This document shows positions 58,826 to 64,000 of a DNA stretch of 64,000 nt, in pieces. The notes beneath the pieces are model-generated. The model did not search any database, was not told the origin of the DNA, and saw nothing but the letters and a program-made list of their open reading frames with translations. Origin of the DNA: Duganella sp. OV510 (GTDB taxonomy: Bacteria > Pseudomonadota > Gammaproteobacteria > Burkholderiales > Burkholderiaceae_D). Each line of letters opens with the position of its first letter. Position 1 is the stretch's first letter. Position numbers and translations under genes: made by a program. The stretch covers positions 1 through 64,000 of the forward strand of contig NZ_FNEQ01000009.1 in NCBI RefSeq assembly GCF_900100205.1. The letters run 5' to 3'.

Positions 58826-60439
58826 TTAGTTGCGGGGGACGGCGAAGGCGTCGCCGGCTTTCCATTCGGGCAGCCTGGCGCCGTTGGCGATCAGGCGGCC
58901 GAGGTTGAGCGTGTATTGCGCCGTCTGCACCATGCCCGACAGGTCCCAGCCCGGATCATATTCGTCGCTGGCCTGGTGGTAACGCTTGCCGTAGGCTTCA
59001 GACTTGGCCTTGGCGCCCGCCAGGTCCTTGATGTAGTCGCGGCCCGAACTGATCGAGAACGCCGGTACGCCGTTCTTGGCGAAGTTGAAGTGGTCGCTGC
59101 GGAAGTAGCCGCCCGCCAGGTCCGGCTTGGCCGGCGCGATCTGCATGCCCATCCCTTTCGCCGCCGTTTCGGCCAGCTTGCCCAACTCGGTACGCTCGCT
59201 GCCTTGCGTGCCAATGTCGCGCGTGGCGCCGATGAAGTTCAGGCTGTCCAGGTTGAGGTTGGCGGCGGTCTTGGCCATCGGCCACAGCGGCGACGAGGCA
59301 TAGGCGCCGCTGCCCAGCAGCCCCTGCTCTTCTGCCGCGACCCACAGGAACATCTGACTGCGCTTGGCCGGCACGCGCTTGGCTTCGGCCGCCATCGCCA
59401 GCAATGCGGCGCTGCCAGAGGCATTGTCGACTGCGCCGTTGAAAATAGTATCGCCGCTGTCGCCCTGCTTGCCCAGGTGGTCCCAGTGCGCGCTGTAGAT
59501 GACCACTTCGTCTTTCAGCTTCGGATCGGTGCCCGGCACCACGGCTGCCACGTTGAATTGCTCTACCTTGCGCACCGCTGCTTTCATCTCGCCGTTCAGC
59601 TTGGCGGACAATACGACTGGCTTGAAGTCTTTCTTTTCGGCCGCTGCGCGCAATGCGTCGAGGTCCTGGCCACCGGCCGTGAACAGCGCGCGTGCCGTGT
59701 CTTCGGTCACCCAGCCTTGCAGCGGCGTGCCCAGCGTGCCGGCCGCCAGCTGGAAGCGTTCGACGCCCGACCAGCTGTTCTGGATCACGCTCCAGCCATA
59801 TGAGGCCGATGGCGTGGTGTGGATCAGCAGCACGCCAGCCGCACCCTGGCGCTGCGCTTCTTCAAATTTATAGGTCCAGCGGCCGTAGTAGGTCAGGCCC
59901 TTGCCGTTGAAGCGGGTCGGCTGCTCGGCCGTTGGCTGCGGGTCGTTGACCATCATCACCAGGATCTTGCCTTTCAGGTCGACACCCTTGAAGTCGTTCC
60001 ATTGCTCGTCCGGCGCGGTAATGCCGTAGCCGACAAACACCAGCTCGGCGTTGAAGCTGTGCGCTGCCGTGGCGTCGCCCGGCGCAAATACCCAGTCCTT
60101 GCCGAAGGCGATGTCGAGCGGCTTGCCGCCCGCTTCCAGCTTCAGCGTGCTGTCGGCCGGCAGCGTTTTCACGCCGGCGATCTGCACCGATTGGCGGAAG
60201 CTGTCGCCATTGCCCGGCTTCAGGCCCAGCGCCATCGCTTGCGATTCGAGATAGGCAACCGTCAGGTCGCCGCCGCGCTGGCCGGTGCCGCGGCCTTCCA
60301 GCAGGTCGCTGGAGAGGAACTGGAGATGAGCACGCAACGGCGCTTCTTGTACTGCGGCGGTCTTGCCGGCGTCTGCATGGGCCGAAAATGCCAGCGCCAG
60401 GCTCATGGCCAGCGCCGATGCTGCGAAGGATGTCTTCAT
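58826..60439 (-). CDS. M28-family zinc aminopeptidase, exported
   Basis: A 537-residue M28 peptidase with a signal peptide (to about residue 23, AFSAHA-DA), a PA insert domain (KGILVMMVNDPQ-like KGKILVMMVND) and the metal ligands in order: SAHWDHLG, NGAVDNASGSAAL, AAEEQGLLGS and YFRSDHFNFAKNGVPAFS. It releases N-terminal residues in the periplasm or outside. ATG 60439 is chosen; longer frames lack a signal. Divergent from gluQ. Confidence 0.92.
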   Translation of the reverse strand: MKTSFAASALAMSLALAFSAHADAGKTAAVQEAPLRAHLQFLSSDLLEGRGTGQRGGDLTVAYLESQAMALGLKPGNGDSFRQSVQIAGVKTLPADSTLKLEAGGKPLDIAFGKDWVFAPGDATAAHSFNAELVFVGYGITAPDEQWNDFKGVDLKGKILVMMVNDPQPTAEQPTRFNGKGLTYYGRWTYKFEEAQRQGAAGVLLIHTTPSASYGWSVIQNSWSGVERFQLAAGTLGTPLQGWVTEDTARALFTAGGQDLDALRAAAEKKDFKPVVLSAKLNGEMKAAVRKVEQFNVAAVVPGTDPKLKDEVVIYSAHWDHLGKQGDSGDTIFNGAVDNASGSAALLAMAAEAKRVPAKRSQMFLWVAAEEQGLLGSGAYASSPLWPMAKTAANLNLDSLNFIGATRDIGTQGSERTELGKLAETAAKGMGMQIAPAKPDLAGGYFRSDHFNFAKNGVPAFSISSGRDYIKDLAGAKAKSEAYGKRYHQASDEYDPGWDLSGMVQTAQYTLNLGRLIANGARLPEWKAGDAFAVPRN

Positions 60440-60548
60440 TGTTGTGATGTCCCTGTGGCGTTCGTAAGTGGTCGGTGCGGATTTGCCGCGCGCACATTGT
60501 ATGCGATTTGCTGCCGCCCTCCGCCAGCCGGCGGCCCGCCGCGTTAAA

Positions 60549-61469
60549 ATGACGGGCATGACTGCACGCACTCCCTACATCGGCCGCTTCGCCCCGTCGC
60601 CCACCGGCCCTCTGCACTTCGGCTCGCTGGTTGCCGCCATGGCCAGTTATCTCGACGCCCGGGCCCACCAAGGTCAGTGGCTGCTGCGCATCGAGGATGT
60701 CGACGGTGCCCGCAATGTCGATGGCGCCGACCAGCACATCATTGCCTCCCTACAGCGCTGCGGCATGCAGTGGGACGGCGAAATCACCTGGCAAACCCGG
60801 CGCTACGATCTGTACCAGCAGGCGCTGGCGCAGTTGGGCGAGCTGGTCTATCCCTGCGGCTGCACGCGCCGCGAGATCGCCGATTCGCAAGTCAAGCTGA
60901 GCGGCCGCCAGTTGCTGAACCTGGTCTATCCCGGCACCTGCCGCCACGGCCTGGCGCCGGGCAAGGTCGAGCGCGCCTTGCGCGTCAAAGTGCCGCAGCA
61001 GCCGCATTGCGTGCTGTCCTTCGACGACCGCTGGGCCGGCCGATACAGCCAGGACCTGACCGATGATGTTGGTGACTTCATCATCCGCCGCGCCGACGGT
61101 TACTGGGCCTATCAGCTGGCCGTGGTGGTGGACGATGGCGCGCAGCACATCACCGACATCGTGCGCGGCGCCGATCTGCTTGATTCGACACCACGCCAGT
61201 TGTACTTGCAACAGGTGCTGGGCCTGCCGCAGCCCAGCTATCTGCACGTGCCGGTGGTGGTCAACGAGGCAGGCGACAAGATGTCCAAGCAAACCGGCGC
61301 GCAAGCCTTCGACACCGGTGCCGATCCGCAACTGCTGTTACGCGAGGCGATGCTGCCGGCCGCCCGCTTCCTCGGCCTGGATATCCAGGCGGAATCCATC
61401 GATGCCTTCTGGCGTGCCGCCATACCTGCCTGGGCGCAACTCCTGCAAACCTTGCCGCGCAGCGCCTGA
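60549..61469 (+). CDS. gluQ: Glutamyl-queuosine tRNA(Asp) synthetase
   Basis: A 306-residue truncated GluRS paralogue that attaches Glu to queuosine 34 of tRNA-Asp. Catalytic GRFAPSPTGPLHFGSLVAAM (HIGH-like) and DKMSKQ (KMSKS-like) are present, and the zinc site CxCx11Yx3C is recognisable in YPCGCTRREI ... LVYPGTC. It lacks the anticodon-binding domain. The start may be ATG 60549 or 60558; both lack a strong ribosome site. Confidence 0.93.
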   Translation: MTGMTARTPYIGRFAPSPTGPLHFGSLVAAMASYLDARAHQGQWLLRIEDVDGARNVDGADQHIIASLQRCGMQWDGEITWQTRRYDLYQQALAQLGELVYPCGCTRREIADSQVKLSGRQLLNLVYPGTCRHGLAPGKVERALRVKVPQQPHCVLSFDDRWAGRYSQDLTDDVGDFIIRRADGYWAYQLAVVVDDGAQHITDIVRGADLLDSTPRQLYLQQVLGLPQPSYLHVPVVVNEAGDKMSKQTGAQAFDTGADPQLLLREAMLPAARFLGLDIQAESIDAFWRAAIPAWAQLLQTLPRSA

Positions 61470-61511
61470 AAACGTGCGCCTTGCCCAGGCGCTTTTCCTT
61501 ACACTGACGAG

Positions 61512-63005
61512 ATGGAAGTCGAACTCAAACTCTTACTGGCGCCGGAACACAACGAGCAGGTGCTGCAACATCCGCTGCTCGGCAAGCCCGCGCAGGTACA
61601 GCATCTGCCCGCGCGCTATTTCGACACACCGGACCTGCACCTGTTGCATCACGGCGCCGGCCTGCGCGTGCGCAAGGTCGATGGCGCGTGGATACAGACG
61701 CTGAAGGCCGGCGGCAGCGTGCAAAGCGGCCTGCATAGCCGCAACGAATGGGAAGGCCCGGTCGACCAATCCTGGCCGCAACTCGGCAAGCTGCGCAAGC
61801 TGATCGGTGATGATGAGCAATGGCTGTCCATGCTGGATGTCCACGATCTGAAACAGCGGCTGGAACCACTATTTCTGGTCGATGTGCAGCGCCATCTATG
61901 GCAAGTGGAAAGCGCCGGCAATCTGATCGAAGTGGCGCTCGACGTCGGCCATATCGAACGCAAAGGCCGCCAGGTGCCGGTCAACGAGATCGAACTGGAG
62001 CTGAAGGAAGGCGATCCGGCCGGCCTGTATGCGTTTGCGCTACAGCTGCTGGACGATATTCCGCTGCGCATCAGCAACCTCAACAAGGCGCAGCGCGGCT
62101 ACATGCTGGTGCGTGAAACCGGCCATGCCCCCTATCGCGCGCACGCACTTGAACTGGACAGCGACGCCGGCCTGGCCGACGCTCTGCCTGCCGTGCTGGG
62201 CAACTGCCTGGAGCACATCCAGCGCAATGAAGTGGCGGTGGTGGAAGGCCACGATCCGGAAACGCTGCACCAGATGCGCGTCGGCGTGCGCCGTTTGCGC
62301 TCGGCGCTCAAGCTGTTCGCGCCGGTGGCGCCCTGCCCGCCCGCCTTGCTGGAGGATGTCAGCTGGTTGGGTGAACAGCTGGGCGCGGCGCGCGACTGGG
62401 ATGTGCTGCTGTCGTCCACGCTGTCGCACGTGGAGGCGCAGCCCGGTGGCGGCAACGGCATGATGGAAGTACAGGCGCTTGCGCTGGATACCGCGCACGC
62501 CAAACGGCGCGAGGCGGCGCAAGCCGTGCTGTCGCAGCGCTACACCAGGCTGATGCTGACGCTGGGATCGTGGACGCTGCAAACGGCGGCGCTGCTGGAT
62601 GGCTCCGCCGCGCAGTTCTCGCGCGAGACCTTGCAGCGGCTGCATAAAGCGCTGCTGAAGCGCGCCAACCGCATGAGCGAAGATGATACGGCCAGCGCGC
62701 ACCGCACGCGCATCGCCGCCAAGCGTGGCCGTTATGCACTGGAGTTTTTCCACGCACTGTATCGCAGCAAGGGAACGCGCGCATACCTGAAGACGCTGGC
62801 GGCGGTGCAGGAAGAACTCGGCCAGCATAATGATCTGGTGGTGGCCGGCCAGTTGCTGCAGGAACTGGCGCAGCAGCATCCGCAATCAGCCGGCGCCATC
62901 CAGTTTGTGCGCGGCTATCTGGTGGCGCAGCAATCCACGCAGTCGGCCGACCTGGATGATATCCGCACGCGGCTGCACGCCTTGCGGCTGCCGCGCGTCA
63001 AATAA
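61512..63005 (+). CDS. CYTH and CHAD domain protein
   Basis: A 497-residue protein. It begins MEVELKLLL, with the ExExK signature of CYTH phosphohydrolases (residues 2-6). The CYTH part extends to about 200; the CHAD helical domain from about 215 carries conserved His/Arg/Lys rows (HQMRVGVRRLRSALKLF; RIAAKRGRYALEFFHAL). The pair resembles triphosphatase/polyphosphate-granule proteins. Activity is inferred. Confidence 0.9.
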   Translation: MEVELKLLLAPEHNEQVLQHPLLGKPAQVQHLPARYFDTPDLHLLHHGAGLRVRKVDGAWIQTLKAGGSVQSGLHSRNEWEGPVDQSWPQLGKLRKLIGDDEQWLSMLDVHDLKQRLEPLFLVDVQRHLWQVESAGNLIEVALDVGHIERKGRQVPVNEIELELKEGDPAGLYAFALQLLDDIPLRISNLNKAQRGYMLVRETGHAPYRAHALELDSDAGLADALPAVLGNCLEHIQRNEVAVVEGHDPETLHQMRVGVRRLRSALKLFAPVAPCPPALLEDVSWLGEQLGAARDWDVLLSSTLSHVEAQPGGGNGMMEVQALALDTAHAKRREAAQAVLSQRYTRLMLTLGSWTLQTAALLDGSAAQFSRETLQRLHKALLKRANRMSEDDTASAHRTRIAAKRGRYALEFFHALYRSKGTRAYLKTLAAVQEELGQHNDLVVAGQLLQELAQQHPQSAGAIQFVRGYLVAQQSTQSADLDDIRTRLHALRLPRVK

Positions 63006-63392
63006 TCAAGGGCGCGCCACCTTGCCGGACACGTTCCAGCTCAGCGTGCCGGAACACTTGGCCTGCTGTAGCGCGGCCAGCGTGTCGTCCGCTTCGGTAC
63101 TGGCTTGCGCATACGCCTTGTGGCCGGCAATGCGGAAGTGCAGCGCCGGCGAGGATGAGTTGGCGGTCTTCGACAGCGTCGGCGCAAACCCACGCTCGGC
63201 CAGGATCTTGCGGCAGGGTTCCATGCCGTTCAGTTCATCCCCGGTCAGCTCGATATTGAATACCCAGCTCTCCACATAGCCACGCGCGGCGCGCTCCGGT
63301 TCCGGCAGCATCAGGTGGGACGGCAAGGTGGCGGCACTGGCTGCCAGCGCCAGCAGCGAGGCGCTCAGCGCCAGCGCGATACGACGATACAT
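63006..63392 (-). CDS. Hypothetical secreted protein (128 aa)
   Basis: A 128-residue protein with a signal peptide (RIALALSASLLALAASAA) and no recognised domain. ATG 63392 has GAAGGA six bases upstream, better than the ATG at 63398. Its stop abuts the CYTH-CHAD stop. Two Cys (MEPCRK and AKCSGT) could form a disulfide in the periplasm. Confidence 0.7.
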   Translation of the reverse strand: MYRRIALALSASLLALAASAATLPSHLMLPEPERAARGYVESWVFNIELTGDELNGMEPCRKILAERGFAPTLSKTANSSSPALHFRIAGHKAYAQASTEADDTLAALQQAKCSGTLSWNVSGKVARP

Positions 63393-63427
63393 GGGCATTC
63401 CTTCAAATCCGGTAAAACGCTATGGTA

Positions 63428-64000
63428 TCAGGCCAGCAGCGGATACAGGGTAGCCACCAGCGCCAGCGCCATCACCAGATTGAAAATACGCACCGAGCGC
63501 GGGTCCTGCAACACGCGGCGCATCGCTACACCGAACACCACCCACGAGCCGACGCAGAAAATGCCGATCACCCAGAACACGGTGGCCGGCACCAGCACGT
63601 CGGCCACCTCGAAGCCTTGCGGCAGGTAGGTGGTCAGCGCGCTCAGAATCATTACCCATGCCTTGGGATTAATCCACTGGAAGGCTGCCGCGCCCCAGAA
63701 GCCCATCGGCTTCGACAGCGCGGCCTGCTCGCCGCTCATCGGCGCCGCGTGCGCCAGCTTCCACGCCAGCCATAGCAGGTAGAGCGCGCCGCCGTATTTG
63801 AGGATGGTTTGCAGCATCGGCACCCGCTCGAACACCGCGTGCAGTCCCAGCCCGGTCGCAAACATCATGAAGGCGAAACCGCAGCAGATGCCCAGCAAAT
63901 GCGGCACCGAGCGTTTGAAGCCGTAATTCAGGCCTGAGGCCAGCATCATGGTGTTGTTCGGGCCGGGTGTGATGGAGCTGACGGTGGCAAAGCCGCACAG
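63428..64000 (-). CDS. LysE/RhtB-family exporter (5' end outside window)
   Basis: 191 residues of the C-terminal side of a LysE-type amino acid exporter are visible. TPGPNNTMMLASG, read from the sequence before 63950, is the family's signature loop. Membrane helices and the SKPMGFWGAAAFQWINPKAW motif follow. The start codon is beyond the window, so the N-terminus is missing. Confidence 0.85.
   Translation of the reverse strand: MCGFATVSSITPGPNNTMMLASGLNYGFKRSVPHLLGICCGFAFMMFATGLGLHAVFERVPMLQTILKYGGALYLLWLAWKLAHAAPMSGEQAALSKPMGFWGAAAFQWINPKAWVMILSALTTYLPQGFEVADVLVPATVFWVIGIFCVGSWVVFGVAMRRVLQDPRSVRIFNLVMALALVATLYPLLA

Overview
The window reads as one contiguous stretch of a GC-rich betaproteobacterial chromosome, most likely Oxalobacteraceae (Duganella/Massilia/Rugamonas type). 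This rests on gene content: a chitin-type TonB receptor cluster, a DUF3579 protein, the rpsP-rimM-trmD-rplS operon, a GlnRS together with a GluQRS, a CobD/CbiB-like membrane protein, and many small proteins I recognise only as conserved hypotheticals. Genus is inference. I see no rRNA, tRNA, CRISPR array, prophage or plasmid functions. The only insertion sequence is the right end of an ISL3-family element at the left edge.

Layout. 1-7.3 kb: an ISL3 right end abutting a chitin-utilisation locus (secreted GH18 chitinase, GntR/UTRA regulator, divergent TonB-dependent receptor, cupin-like protein, MFS transporter). 7.3-11 kb: an overlapping three-gene operon of an Rrf2 regulator, a CxxC flavoprotein and a large winged-helix/NTPase regulator. 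11-17 kb: GH26 mannanase-like enzyme, M16 peptidase, DUF3579, CobD-like protein and a Nudix hydrolase. 17-19.3 kb: rplS-trmD-rimM-rpsP. 19.4-22.2 kb: TM2 and glycine-zipper proteins, a stand-alone proline dehydrogenase and a phosphoesterase. 22.2-26 kb: etfB-etfA and an acyl-CoA dehydrogenase. 26-33 kb: TusA, AlaRS, GDPD, M48 peptidase, CaiB transferase, a GNAT protein and three small unknown proteins. 33-38 kb: MFS/LysR pair and an operon of a J-domain protein with three proteins I do not recognise. 38-44 kb: GlnRS, a CHASE-type histidine kinase and small proteins. 44-54 kb: oxidoreductases, EntS-like MFS, HPF, a signal-less BtuF-like protein, cNMP-GGDEF, DUF5610, exonuclease I, PyrF and an SDR. 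54-64 kb: VanZ, GumN/TraB, a solute-binding protein, luciferase-like oxidoreductase, MFS, M28 peptidase, GluQRS, CYTH-CHAD and the start of a LysE exporter.

How genes work together. The chitin locus couples extracellular hydrolysis to TonB uptake. Period-11 TGGTA-type direct repeats lie in the leader of gntR and in front of the receptor gene. etfBA and the acyl-CoA dehydrogenase form a fatty-acid oxidation unit, with a perfect 14-bp dyad upstream of the etfB promoter and a terminator hairpin between etfA and the dehydrogenase.

Most worth a second look: (1) the J-domain operon at 35.5-38 kb; (2) three copies of a long hairpin repeat (22.2, 52.0 and 58.7 kb); (3) perfect FNR/Anr-type boxes in front of two unknown small genes (43.5 and 54.7 kb), one with a well-placed class II promoter; (4) the Rrf2/dithiol flavoprotein/NTPase-regulator operon; (5) the ISL3 insertion touching the chitinase stop codon. 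Start codons were chosen by Shine-Dalgarno fit, and many differ from the longest possible reading frame.
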